Shown here piece after piece: positions 31,670 through 42,087 of a stretch of DNA of 64,000 nt (its first letter is position 1; every line of letters starts with the position of its first letter). Under the pieces are notes generated by a model, which did not search any database, was not told where the DNA came from, and saw only the letters and a program-made list of their open reading frames with translations. Position numbers and translations under genes: made by a program. The DNA is from Diacronema lutheri (Eukaryota > Haptophyta > Pavlovophyceae > Pavlovales > Pavlovaceae), in NCBI GenBank assembly GCA_019448385.1, contig JAGTXO010000014.1:682001-746000 (forward strand). The letters run 5' to 3'.

Positions 31670-32854
31670 TCAGCGCGCCTCGAGGGCCCAGCTGTCAACT
31701 GTGGCCGCTGCCTGCCGCGCGCCCTCCTCGATCTGCGCCGCGAGTGCAAACGGCGAGCCTGCCGGCTCCGCGCCGGCGCCGGGCGCATCGAGCCGCGCGA
31801 ACGCGCCAAATGGCACGTGCCACGGCTGCAGGCCAAAGCCGCGCGTCGCGGCGCGCTCATGCTCGTCGGCGAGCGCGGCGCCATCCGTCACGTGCGCGTC
31901 GAAGGCCGCGTGCGCGCGCGCCTCCGTGCGCAGGCATTCGCCCAGGCTCGGCGCCGCCGCTGCCGCGCGCAGCTGGCGGGCGGCGAGCTCGAGGCCGAGG
32001 GGAGAGGCGGTGGCCATCGCGCGCAGCGCGCGCGCCGCCCACTCACCCGGCACGCCCGCAAGGCGCTTGGCCACCTCGCCCGCCGCGTCGCGCGGGCCGA
32101 GATCGAAGAGGCGTGCAATTTCGGCGAGACGCGGCGCCATCCCATCCGGCGTGCTGACCTCGTGCGCCTGGCCGTACATAGCGCAGTGAAGCGCGAGCGC
32201 GCGCGCGCGCGCGCGCCGCTCGAGCCGCAGCTCCGCCGGCGACGGCGTCGACGCCGACATTGCGTGCGCGCCGACGGCGACCATGGCGGTCGCAGGTGGC
32301 ACGTCAAGCCCGCCAAGCACATCGAGGTCGTCCGCGACGGCGAGCGCGGCCGTGAGGCGCGTGAGGGTGCGCGAGTTCAGGTGGTCGCGCGCGAGTCCAA
32401 CATGCACCAGCTCGTGCGCGCCGAGCACCGAGCCCGTCAGCGCGAGGTAGGCGCCGAGCCCCCGCGGCAGCCGCGCAAGCAGCGCCGATTCGCCGTACGC
32501 GAGCGGCAGGCCGTGGCTCGGCGCGGTCACGGCGAGTGCGGCATCCTCGAGCGCGATGCAGACACCACCGCCACCGAGCGACGCAAAAGTTGCGATCGGC
32601 AGCGCCTGCACGCCGCTGAGCACGCCGAGCAGCGGCGTGCGCAGCAGCGCGGCGGTGCTCGCGAGCGCGCTCAGCTCCGCCGGCGTCGATGCACGCGGCG
32701 CGGATGCCGGCGTCGGGGGATGCGACGCTTCGGCGCGAGGCGGCACGAGCATGATGCCGCGCGTCCAATGTTCCACGTCCAGGCGCGCGAGCCGGCGCGC
32801 GAGCGGGTCAGCGCGCAAGCGCACGGCTCGCGGCGCGACGAGCCTGAGGACCAT
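31670..32854 (-). CDS. HIBCH-like / enoyl-CoA hydratase family protein
   Basis: 394 aa from ATG 32854. The central part matches the 3-hydroxyisobutyryl-CoA hydrolase branch of the crotonase family: SLGGGGVCIALEDAALAV (the GGG-V glycine loop), PLAYGESALLARLPRGLGAY, LALTGSVLGAHELVHVGLA, and a C-terminal domain with ARQLRAAAAAPSLGECLRTE. The family hydrolyses 3-hydroxyisobutyryl-CoA in valine breakdown, usually in mitochondria. The N-terminal segment that normally carries the first oxyanion-hole motif (FCAGGD) is not recognisable, and the GFFPD-type motif is altered. It may be a divergent or inactive paralogue, or an upstream exon may be missing. It is divergent from CAND1, starts 147 bp apart. 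Confidence 0.7.
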   Translation of the reverse strand: MVLRLVAPRAVRLRADPLARRLARLDVEHWTRGIMLVPPRAEASHPPTPASAPRASTPAELSALASTAALLRTPLLGVLSGVQALPIATFASLGGGGVCIALEDAALAVTAPSHGLPLAYGESALLARLPRGLGAYLALTGSVLGAHELVHVGLARDHLNSRTLTRLTAALAVADDLDVLGGLDVPPATAMVAVGAHAMSASTPSPAELRLERRARARALALHCAMYGQAHEVSTPDGMAPRLAEIARLFDLGPRDAAGEVAKRLAGVPGEWAARALRAMATASPLGLELAARQLRAAAAAPSLGECLRTEARAHAAFDAHVTDGAALADEHERAATRGFGLQPWHVPFGAFARLDAPGAGAEPAGSPFALAAQIEEGARQAAATVDSWALEAR

Positions 32855-33001
32855 CACGCAAGGCCAAGATGGCTGCCCAACGTCGCACGATCCGCACGAC
32901 TCATAGAAAAGAAAAAAGAAGAAAAAATTGAAAACAAGACTCTCGTCTCTCGCGCGCTTCGGCTCGGCCTGCCGCCGGGCGTCAGGTCACAGCCCGCCGC
33001 C

Positions 33002-34099
33002 ATGAGCCTCTCGCTGATCCTCGACAGGATGGCGAGCCGTGATAAGGACTTTCGGTACATGGCCACCTCCGACTTGCTCGTCGAGCTGCAGAAGGAAACA
33101 TTCAAGATGGATAGCGAGTCGGAGCGCAAGCTCTGCCAGATGAGCATCAAGCTGCTCTCCGATGCCGCGGGCGACGTGCAGGGGCTGGCGGTCAAGTGGT
33201 GCGCGCGCCGCGCGCGCGCGCACCGCGCGTCGGCCTCCGCCGCGGTGCGCGCTGTCGTCCGCCTCGCGATCCGCTCACTGGCACTACGACCACACTGCGC
33301 CCACGCCCGCGCGCGCGCGCGGCCGCGCGCGCGCGTGCGCCGGCGCGCAGCCTACCGCTGCTCGTGCGCAAGGTGCAGACGGCGCACGTGGAGGAGATGG
33401 TGGATCGGCTGTTTCAGATGGTGAAGACGGGCAAGGACGAGGAGCGCGACATCAGCTCGATCGGCCTCAAGACGGTGCTCGCAGAGGTGCCGCAGTCGGC
33501 CGCGGGCACGACGGTCAGGGGCCTCACGCCGCGCCTCCTTGACGGCATCTCGTCTACGTCGATGGAGGTGACGGTGTGCTGCCTGGAGATTCTGCACGAC
33601 GTACTGCAGCACTTTCCGTCGCTCGTCACCTCCGACCTTCCCGCCATCAAGGCCAAGCTTCTCCCGGAGCTCGCGTCGTCGCGCGCGGCGGTGCGAAAGC
33701 GCGCCGTCGCGTGCGTCGGTGCGCTCTGCGGCTCGCTGCCCGAGGGCCTGTACGCCGAGGTGGTGGATCACCTGCTTGCGCAGGTGGAGGCGGGTGCGGC
33801 GGGCGGTGCCAACGCCACGCTCACCGCCTACATCCAGGCCATCTGCGCGCTCGGCCGCGGCTCGGGTTTTCGGCTGGGTAGCCACGTCGCTCGAATCGTG
33901 CAACCGCTGCTGCGCTGCGCTGAGCGCTCAACCGCGCAGGGCGAGGCGGGCATGGAGGTGGCGGAGCACTGCCTGCAGGCGAGCGAGGCACTCGTCGCGC
34001 GCTGCCCTGACGAGATCGCTCCGTTCATCACGCAGCTCCTTGGCCTCGGGCTTGGGTACATCAAGTTCGACCCAAACTACGCCGACGACGACGACGCGG

Positions 34100-34136
<37 letters not shown>

Positions 34137-37100
34137 CGATTCGATGGACTTTGAAGACGACGGCGCCGCCGATGACGACGACGACCTCGGCGGCGAATAC
34201 TCCGACGACGACGACACGTCATGGAAGGTGCGGCGCGCGGCCGCGAAGCTGCTCGCCGCGCTGATCTCCGCCAAGCCGGACGCGGTGCCGGACATGTTCG
34301 CGTCGCTCTGTCCCGCGCTGCTCGCGCGCTTCGCCGAGCGCGAGGAGTCGGTCAAGGCCGACGTGTTCGCCACCACGCGGCTGCTCATCCAGGCGAGCGG
34401 CTCGCCGGTTGCGGCGACCGCCATGCTGCCTCTCTTGCGCGCCGAGCTTGGCCGTATCACCGGCGCGCTCCGCCGCCAGCTCGCGCAGCGTTCGATGAAG
34501 ACTCGCTTCGGCGTCTTCGTGCTGCTGCGCGAGCTGGCGGGCGCGCTGCCCGGCGGGCTCGCCGCGCACGTTGGTCCGCTCGTGCCACCAGTCGAGCGCG
34601 CGCTGCGCGACAAGGCCTCCACCTCCGCGCTGCGCATCGAGGCCCTCGGGTTCTTGCGCCTCGTCATCGACTCGCATCCGCCTACCGTCCTTCACCAGCA
34701 TCTCAAGTGCGCGCGCATCACACCGTCCGCCGTCCGCCGTCCGCCGTCCACCGTCCGCCGTCCGCCGTCCGCCGTCCGCCGCGCGGGCCGTTCGAACCGG
34801 CGCTGCACCGCCGCCATGCGCTGCGGCTGCGTGCAGCCGTTACATGCGTGGGATGCGCGCTCCGCCTGCCCGCCGCCGGCTTCGGACTCGCGGCTCATGC
34901 GTGTGTGTGTGCGCGTGCGCGCGCCATTTTCCCTGCCTCCGCGCCCGCGCCCCTGCGCGCGCTGCCAGGTTGATCGTGCCCGCTGTGCTCGCATGCGTTG
35001 CCGACCGGTATTACAAAGTGTGCGCGGAGGCGCTGCGCGTGTGCGCGTCGATCGCTCGCGCGCTCCGGCCCAACCCGCCCGAGCCCTCGCCGCTCGCGCT
35101 CGGCGAGTACGTGCCCCCCATCTACGAGGCGGTCAGCACGCGGCTCGGTGCGCTCGACCAGGACCAGGAGGTGAAAGAGGCTTCAATCATCACGATGGGG
35201 CTCATGATCGCGCACGTCGGCGACGCGCTCGGCGAGCGCCTCGGCGCGGCCCTCCTCGTCCTCCTCGACCGCCTGCGCAACGAGATCACACGCCTGACCG
35301 CCGTGCGCGCCTTCGAGGCGATCGCAACTTCGCCCCTCAACCTTGATCTCGGGCCAACGGTCGCTCAGCTGCTCACCGAGCTGTGCTCCTACCTGCGCAA
35401 GAGCTCGCGCGCGCTGCGCCACGCCTCGCTCCTTGCGCTCCACGCGCTCACCACCCGCCACGCTCGCCACTTCAGCGCCGCGCACAAGGCGGAGGTCGTG
35501 CGCGAGCTCGCGCCGACGCTCAGCGACGCGGACATGCAACTGGCGGCGAGCGCGCTCGCGTTGTGCCTCTCGCTTGTCGAGGCGGACGCCAAGGTGGTGG
35601 GCCCGCTCGTGTCGGAGCACGTGCTCCCGCCCGTCCTCACGCTGCTCGCCTCGCCGCTGCTGCAGAGCGCGGCCATCGCTCAGATGCAGGCGCTGCTTCG
35701 CGCGCTCGTGCGCACCAACGCGTCGGGTCTCACTTTTGAAACGATCCTGTCGCAGCTGCTCGGCGTGGCGGGCGGGGCGGAGGCCGCGACGGGGTCGAAG
35801 CAGCGCCTCTCGTCCATCGCGCTCTGCGTCGCCGCGCTCTGCGAGGGCGCGTCCGACGCGCAACGCCTGGAGACGGTCGAGCGTTTTAAAAAGGGGATCG
35901 GCAATGGCGATCAGCAGTCGCAGCTGCTCGCGCTGCACTGCCTCGGGCAGATCGGCCGGCAGATGGACCTGTCGGCGCAGCGCGACGCGCTGCTCTCCGC
36001 GCTCACCGCCACCTTCGACTCGCCCGCCGAGGAGGTCAAGGGAGCGGGTGCGTTCGCGCTCGGCTGCATCGCGTCCGGTGCGGTCCGGACATTCCTTCCG
36101 GTGCTGATCGGACAGATCGCGTCGGCGCAGCACGCGCCGCACCACTACCTGCTGCTGCACGCGCTCAAGGAGCTGATCCTCTCGGCGGACGACACGGCGC
36201 TGCAGCCGCACGTCTCGCAGATCCTGCCCCTCCTCTTCGCGCAGACAGAAAGCGCTCCCGAGGATTCCGTCAAAACCGTCGTTGCGGAATGCCTCGGAAA
36301 GCTGCTCGCCGCCGCGCCCGCCGCCGCGCTGCCCGAGCTGCACGCGCGGCTGCGGCACGACGCCGCGCCGATGCGCGCGATTGCCGTCACCGCGCTCCGC
36401 TTCGCCATCGTCGACGCGTCGTCCGGGCTCGACACGGTCCTCCCGGCCACGATGGGCGACTTTTTCGCGCTCCTCTCCGACGCCGACCTCAAGGTGCGGG
36501 CGCGCGGCACGCGCGCTGGCGCCGGCGTGCCGCGCGCCAGCCGGCGCGTGCAGCGAGCAACTGCGCGCGTCGGCGCGTGCGACCCGCGCGCGAGCGCCCT
36601 CCGGCCTCGTCCGGACGTTGGCGCCGGACCCGCCGGGGCTCGCCTCGGCTGCGCGTTGGCGCCGGACCCGCCAGGGCTCGTTCACGCCAGGCCGCCGCGC
36701 GCGGCCCAAACGCCCGCGCGCACTTGCCGCTTACCCCTGCGCGTTTGGCCCGCGCCCCGCCATCTCCCGCCTCGTCCCGACGCACTCGCCCGACGAAACT
36801 GGGCGCGCGCGCGCAGGTGCGCCATGCAACGCTGCTCACATTGTCCTGCGTCGCACACAACCGGACATCATACCTGGTCGAGTGTCTGCCGCCGATTCTG
36901 CCGCTCCTGTACGAGGAGACGGCCAAGCGCGCCGAGCTGGTGCACCAGGTCGACCTCGGCCCCTTCAAGCACACCGTCGACGATGGCCTCGAGTTGCGCA
37001 AGGCTGCCTACGAAGCGATGGACACAATCCTCGACTCGTGCGCCGAGCGGCTCGAGCTACGCGCCTTCATCGCGCGGCTTGCCGCCGGGCTGACCGACGA

Positions 37101-37771
37101 TTACGACATCAAGCTTCTCTGCCACCTCGTCCTCTGCAAAATGGCGCGCGCGCGCGCACGCGCGCGCGCCACGCGCCCGATAGAGCGGCCCGCCCGACGG
37201 CAACGCGGCGGATGGGCGAGCGCGCACGCGAGCAGCCGTTTTGCGCCTGACGCGCGGCCTGTGCCGCACGCCGCGCGCGACACCACGCGACACCGCGCGC
37301 AACACCACGCGACACCGCGCGGGCTCAGGCCGTGCGTCCGGCATGCACGCCTGCACTGCTCGGCAGCCTCGACACTCTGTGCGAGCCGCTGCGCAAGACC
37401 GTCGTCGGCACGCTCAAGGACAATGCCGTCAAGCAGGAGATCGAGCGGCACGACGAACTCGTGCGCCGCCGCGGCGCCGATCCCCTCTCCCCCTCTTCCC
37501 CACCGCGCCACCGCGCCATTGCGCCACCGCGCGCCCTGTGCCCACGCCCGCCTCTGTCGTCCGCTGGCGCACGCGTGCGTGTGCGCAGGTGCGCTCCGGC
37601 TTGCGTGTGAGCTACTTGCTCGCAAAGATGCCCGGCGCGGACGGCTGCGTCAAATTTGACGAGTACGTGCGCATGACGCTCAAGCAGGGCAAGCTGCAGG
37701 CGCGGTACGAGCTCATCATGAATGAGGTTGACGGCGCGGACGACGGGGCCGCTGACCCGATGGTTCTGTGA
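33002..37771 (+). CDS. CAND1: CAND1, cullin-associated NEDD8-dissociated protein
   Basis: Six exons, 1,239 aa: 33002-33198, 33351-34706, 34969-36493, 36817-37143, 37329-37460 and 37589-37771. All junctions preserve the CAND1 frame. Diagnostic stretches are DKDFRYMATSDLLVELQKE, EERDISSIGLKTVLAE, KFDPNYADDDD followed by an acidic Asp/Gly loop, YSDDDDTSWKVRRAAAKLL, EEVKGAGAFALGCIASG, NVVAECLGKL-like sequence, and DLGPFKHTVDDGLELRKAAYEAMDTILDSC. CAND1 is a HEAT-repeat solenoid that binds un-neddylated cullin-RBX1 and exchanges substrate receptors of SCF ubiquitin ligases. Length matches the usual about 1,230 aa. Intron 4 has a GC donor (AAAATG|GCGCGC), and four of the other five introns start GTGCGC or GTGCGG. 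Intron 2 contains a CCGTCCG short tandem repeat (about 34724-34790). An A-rich tract (32908-32935) precedes the gene. Confidence 0.95.
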
Positions 37772-38327
37772 GTGCTGGACAGGTGAGTGCTGGACAGGGC
37801 CAATCCCGAGTGAGTGACCGGTGCCCTCGCCCATTCAGTCTCTCGGAGACAAAGCGACACTGTGGTCATGATTGTGGAGACCTTGCAAAATGCAACCGTC
37901 CTGCGCCTGCCCGGCCGCCGGCGTGCGCACGGGGCCGAGCATTGCGGAGCGGAGACGGGGCCTGCTGCGTGAGCGCTGAGCTCACGCACGTTGCGCGCGT
38001 GGCGCGCACGGCGGCGCCGATCTGCGCCAACGCGTGGCGCACACCTTGCCGGTCGTCGAGGAAGCCTTCGGCTGCGCCAACCGAGAAAGACGCGCTGCTT
38101 CGGGCCTGCCGCGTCGCGCTGCAGCCCAAATGTCCACGGCTTGAACATTTCCGAAGGCGCGGGGAGTGGAAACGTCGCGCGCACCATGGCGGCGCGCGGC
38201 GCCCTACGGTCACGCCGCGGCCGCGCCCAACCACAGGACGCTTTTTGGGCAAGAGGCAGAGTTGTCGCTCGTGATCAAAGCGTCCTGTGCTTTTTAAAGT
38301 TTAAACCGCGCCAAAACGAAAGTGCCA
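37772..38327. other. Intergenic, no gene supported
   Basis: Starts with a 15-nt tandem duplication (TGAGTGCTGGACAGG, twice from 37769) overlapping the CAND1 stop. An AT-richer stretch with TTTTTAAAGTTTAAA at 38290-38305 precedes the sulfotransferase start. No frame looks like protein. Confidence 0.6.
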
Positions 38328-39512
38328 ATGCCGGAATCGAGCGGCGTGGGCGACGGCCGATTCCAGGCGTTGCTCCCGTCGGCGAGCGCCGCGCCGTCGT
38401 GCTGGCTTGTGATATTTGTCCACATCGAAGCGTGCGGCTTTACGACGCTGCGCGACCACTTTGCTCAGCTCGCGTCCGTCGAGACGTTTGGCATGGGGAG
38501 CGTAGCCTTCCACAAGCGCAGCTCGCCCGCGCGCGCGCGGATCGCGCCGGCGCTGCCTCTCGGCCGCTGCTCGCCGCGCCCCGCGTCTTGGTTTGGCGAG
38601 CGTGAGCAGTGCACGTGGGACAAGCTCGTGCGTGAGCTCGCCGATGGTCCGACGAAGCAACGGCGGCGAGTTCTCGTCGAGCTGCCGACGAACGCGTTCG
38701 CCTCGTCGCGGCGGGACCATCTCGAGCTCCTGCTCGGCACGACGCGCAAGCTGCGCGCCGCGTGGGAGACGCGCGGCTGCCCGCTCGTCCTCGCGTCGCT
38801 CGTGCGCGAGCCGCTCGAGCACATCGCCGCTGCATATAATAAATTCGTGCAGCCGACGCAGTCGAGCGCGCCCGAGCTGTTCGGGCGCGACTTTGGCGAA
38901 TGGGTGCGCTCGGAGCACGTGCACAACCCGAGCTCGAGGCTCCTTCTCGGCGAGCCCGTGCTCAGCATGCGCGCGCGCGCGCCGACCACCGTGCCGTTCG
39001 CGCGGCTGCCCGCGCCGTACAGGACGACACCGGCAGACGTGCACGCGCGGCTGCCTGAGCTCCTCGACGCGCTTGCCTCGCGCTTCGACCTCGTCGCGCC
39101 CCTCCGCGCCTTCGATGAGCTCTTCTTCCGCCTCGCCGACATTATCGGCCTGCGCGAGCGCAGGTACGCGCTCGGTGCGCCCGCCGCACGCAACGGGAGT
39201 GCGGCGGCCAGGGCACGGGCAAATGCCAAGGGTGACGTCGTGCAAGTGCCACGCTCGCCGGCGCTTGCACAGCCCGCGCGCGTGCGCGCGCGCGAGCTCG
39301 ACTGGGACATGCGCGCCTTCCTGACGACGCGCAAGCTCACGGCCGACCGCGTCATGTACGCCAACGTGAGCAGCGCATGGGCGCGCTCGATGGCGGCGCT
39401 CGGGCACGCGGCTCGCGCGCGCATCGGGCGGTTTCGTGCGCTCATGCGCATCGCGCGGCGCGAGGACGCGCGTGTCGCCGCCGCCGTGCCGGGCGACGGA
39501 AGGGCGCTGTGA
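38328..39512 (+). CDS. Sulfotransferase-like protein
   Basis: 394 aa from ATG 38328, no intron seen. Near the N-terminus is CWLVIFVHIEACGFTTLRDHF, a variant of the 5'-phosphosulfate (PAPS) loop of Golgi carbohydrate sulfotransferases (usually hxPKTGGTSL). Later LASLVREPLEHIAAAYNKFV matches the 3'-phosphate motif (RDPxxRxxSxY), with Arg kept and Ser replaced by Ala. Similar spacing occurs in uronyl 2-O- and galactosyl 3-O-sulfotransferases. A clear N-terminal membrane anchor is not obvious; the hydrophobic CWLVIFVHI is part of the fold. The Lys of the PAPS loop appears replaced (HIEACG), so activity is uncertain. Confidence 0.65.
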   Translation: MPESSGVGDGRFQALLPSASAAPSCWLVIFVHIEACGFTTLRDHFAQLASVETFGMGSVAFHKRSSPARARIAPALPLGRCSPRPASWFGEREQCTWDKLVRELADGPTKQRRRVLVELPTNAFASSRRDHLELLLGTTRKLRAAWETRGCPLVLASLVREPLEHIAAAYNKFVQPTQSSAPELFGRDFGEWVRSEHVHNPSSRLLLGEPVLSMRARAPTTVPFARLPAPYRTTPADVHARLPELLDALASRFDLVAPLRAFDELFFRLADIIGLRERRYALGAPAARNGSAAARARANAKGDVVQVPRSPALAQPARVRARELDWDMRAFLTTRKLTADRVMYANVSSAWARSMAALGHAARARIGRFRALMRIARREDARVAAAVPGDGRAL

Positions 39513-39625
39513 GACGTGACGCACCGCTGCTGCCGCGAACTCCTTCGCGTTGCCCTTCTGCGAGGTGAGATGAGTTGCAGCCTGCAGGCCACTGTGGGCG
39601 TCACGGTCTCGCATTTGCACGTCAC

Positions 39626-39673
39626 GCCTCGGCCCCGTGCACGCCCCTCCTGCTGACCCGCCTGTAGCGTCGT
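39626..39673 (+). repeat. 48-nt dispersed repeat, copy 2
   Basis: Matches 18112-18160 with one substitution and one deleted A. It is followed by AT-rich sequence and the ATACTAACGA palindrome, then the MCU gene. Confidence 0.85.
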
Positions 39674-39710
39674 GATTTATTACCCATACTTATGAATGTA
39701 GTTCGTGAGT

Positions 39711-39737
39711 ATACTAACGACGTTAGTTCGTTAGTAT
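39711..39737 (+). promoter_or_regulatory. Palindromic ATACTAACGA...TCGTTAGTAT upstream of MCU
   Basis: A perfect 10-bp inverted repeat (39711-39720 and 39728-39737) with a 7-nt spacer that itself contains CGTTAGT. The right arm matches the 3' part of the AAGCGTCGTTAGTAT motif and lies 45 nt before the MCU ATG, in sense orientation. It may be a dyad binding site or a doubled form of that motif. Confidence 0.4.
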
Positions 39738-39781
39738 ATAGTTCTTTGCACCAAGGACCTTCAAAATCTCCCCCCCCAAAA

Positions 39782-40525
39782 ATGGCCTGTGCCTTTTCGC
39801 GCGTCTTGCGGGTGCGAGCGCCGCGCTCGGCACGCTGGGCGCTCATACCGGCGTGCCGAGCGCTGTCGGCGGCTGGATCGAGAAGTTCCGCGAGACCGCG
39901 CCTTCCGCCGCAGCCGCCCGCCCTCTCGCTCGACGAGTTGCTCTATGCGTCGGACGCCATGCGACTGCGCGAGCGCCTCGCGAGCGTCGAGCCGCTCACG
40001 ATTCCGTGGGCCGAGTTTGTGCAGGTCTGCGAATCGCTCGAAATCTCGCACACGCGTGCGCACCGCCTGGCCGACGACCTCCAGAGCAGTGGCGCGCTGC
40101 TCCACATGGACAGGACAGTCTGTGTGCGGCCGCGCGAGGTGCTCGCGCACATGCTCACGCCGACAGCGTCAACGCTGCTCAGCCAAGCGGGCAGCCTGGC
40201 CGACCGTGTCGATGGGAGCCGGCGTGTGGAGAGCGAGCTGGATGCGCGCGCGAGAGCTGTTACGCGGCGCATCATGGTCGGGGCGGGCGTGGCCCTCACC
40301 GCGCAGTTTGCTCTCCTTTTCCGCCTCACGTTCTGGGACGTTGGGTGGGACCTCATCGAGCCGGTCACCTTCTTTTTGAACGCGGGCTCCACGCTCGGCT
40401 GGTATTTCTTCATGGCCTTTGCGCACAGGGAGGCGGCGTACATGAATTTGACCTCGTTCATCCACGAGCGCGTGCGCGCGCGCATGTACACAGGCGCGGG
40501 CCTCCGGGCGGTGAAGCGCGGGTGA
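39782..40525 (+). CDS. MCU: Mitochondrial calcium uniporter (MCU) family protein
   Basis: 247 aa from ATG 39782. It starts MACAFSRVLRVRAPRSARWA, an Arg/Ala/Ser-rich leader typical of a mitochondrial presequence. The body ends in two membrane spans: IMVGAGVALTAQFALLFRLTFW and VTFFLNAGSTLGWYFFMAFAHR. The loop between them reads DVGWDLIEPVTFF, matching the MCU signature WDxxEP (DIME in animals). The acidic Asp and Glu that line the Ca2+ selectivity filter are both present; the middle residues are LI rather than IM. MCU forms a tetrameric Ca2+ channel in the inner mitochondrial membrane. The protein is short compared with animal MCU, lacking an extended N-terminal domain. An in-frame ATG at 39692 is less likely because it would precede the leader. 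Confidence 0.9.
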   Translation: MACAFSRVLRVRAPRSARWALIPACRALSAAGSRSSARPRLPPQPPALSLDELLYASDAMRLRERLASVEPLTIPWAEFVQVCESLEISHTRAHRLADDLQSSGALLHMDRTVCVRPREVLAHMLTPTASTLLSQAGSLADRVDGSRRVESELDARARAVTRRIMVGAGVALTAQFALLFRLTFWDVGWDLIEPVTFFLNAGSTLGWYFFMAFAHREAAYMNLTSFIHERVRARMYTGAGLRAVKRG

Positions 40526-40638
40526 AGAGCAAGGTCAAGTGCGCTCGAGCAAGCTCATCGGGCTTCCCCGACTGACGTGTGCAACACACTTGTTTCTGTT
40601 TGTGTGCTTTTGTATGCCATGATGACATCGTGCATCTC

Positions 40639-41979
40639 GCTGCTCGAGACGAGGCCAGAGCAGACGGCGCCGTGGCCGCCGACGCAGGTGATGCGCGCCG
40701 ACGAGCCGTAGTGTGCGTCCGTGATCCGAACGGCGGTTGAAGCCTTGAAGGCCGGCTGGCGCGGCGCGCTCGGCCGTGGGCGGCGGCGTGCAGGGTCGTG
40801 CCGCGCTCGGCACGCGTCGCCAGCCGCGCGCGACCTAGGCGGAGCCCGCATAGCGTCGCGGCTCGGCCGTGCGTCAACGCCGGCCGCGCTTCGCTCCGCG
40901 AGCGCTGCCGCCGCCAACAGTGGCGCCGGGAGCGCTGCGGGTGGGGGTGCGGGCGCGAGCCACACCGCCGCGCCCGCCTCCGCCGCCGTCGTCGCCACCG
41001 CCGTCGCAGCCGCCGCCGCCGCCGCCGCCGCCATCGTCGTCGCCGTCGCCCTCATCGTCGCCCTCGCCGTGCACCATGCGCACCTCGAGCTCCCATACCT
41101 CGCCGCAAGCCCACCAGGCGAGCACGAGGGCAAAGCGTTCAGGCGTCGACGTGGTGTCGCGCCGGGCCTTACCTTCCAGGTGGGGCTGCTGCGCGAGCTG
41201 CTGTGGTGTCGCGCGGCCGTCTTCGTGCCCGAACGGCTCGGGCACGAAGACGGCCGCGACGCCGCGCCACCGCAGCTCGCGCAGCAGCCCCACCTGGAAG
41301 GCGGGCGGCGCGCCCTTGGGCTGTGCGCCCTGGTGGTCGTGCAGTCACTTGCCCACGCACACGAGCAGCCGGTCGCGAGTCACGCCGTCGACGCAGTGCG
41401 CCGCGATGAGCGCCTCGGCGACGCGCGCCGCGTTGGACCGCCCGCCGCTGTCGCGCCGCCAGCGCTCCTTCCGGCGCGCCGGCGCGTCGTACACGTGCTC
41501 GGCGGCGCGCTCGCGCGCCTGCGCGCTCTCGCGGTGGAAGGCGAGGAACTCACCCTCGCCGAGCACCTTGGCGCTGTGCGCCTCGCCAAGCCGCGCCTCG
41601 TCCGCCTCCGCGCTGAACTCCTCGCCGCGCCCGACGGTGCGCACGCGCCGCTGCGCCGCGTTGGTCTTGGCCGTCTCGCGCGCAAAGCCCGCGGCGCGCG
41701 CGCGCGCGCGCTGCGTGAACTGCCGCCAGACGGCCGCCCGCTCGGCAGAGCGAGCCGGCAGAGCAGCGCCTGCCCCTCGGCCACGTGCTGCAGGTTGCTG
41801 ATCTGCACGAGGAAGTAGCGCGTCGTGTGCCGGTCGTAATTCCACCTGGGCGTGGGCGTGCACTTGCAGTCGATGCCGTGGAGGACCATGTCGGGCAGGT
41901 GGTGGTCGAGCGCGGCGGGGCAGCCGGCGCGCGCGCCCGCCACGTTGCCGCGCAGCAGCGGCTCACACAGCTCGCACAC
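40639..41979 (-). pseudogene. Broken second copy of the Fanzor gene
   Basis: Read on the minus strand it matches the first copy from about 15480: CELCEPLLRGNVAGARAG, then CTPTPRWNYDRHTTRYFLVQI. It lacks the stretch equivalent to about 15709-16470 (including the intron and the first RuvC Asp), then resumes at RAAVWRQFTQRARARAAGFA through to RDRLLVCVGK. After the second RuvC motif (VFVPEP) it turns into an inverted copy of itself and resumes at RDTTSTPERFALVLAWW, so the zinc ribbon and third RuvC Asp are gone. The acidic tail and downstream block follow to 40639. Three lesions make it non-functional. It ends just 108 nt before the next gene. Confidence 0.85.
41174..41301. repeat. Fold-back inverted repeat inside the Fanzor relic
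   Basis: Two arms of about 60 bp (41174-41233 and about 41238-41301) are near-perfect reverse complements, centred on GTGCCCGAACGGCTCGGGCAC. Each arm corresponds to the Fanzor sequence for FQVGLLRELRRRGVAAVFVPE. The left arm carries extra substitutions. Confidence 0.9.
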
Positions 41980-42087
41980 GGTGCCGACGCCGACGCCGAC
42001 GCCGCGCCAGCGCCAGCGCCACCGCTGCCAGATCCGCCCGCGAGATCGCAAACGTGAGAACCGCTCGGGAGTGCATTCTTCGTTGGA

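Noticed and set aside
33199-33350. Apparent frameshifts in CAND1
   Set aside because: Each frame change matches an intron, and the spliced protein agrees with CAND1 across all six exons.
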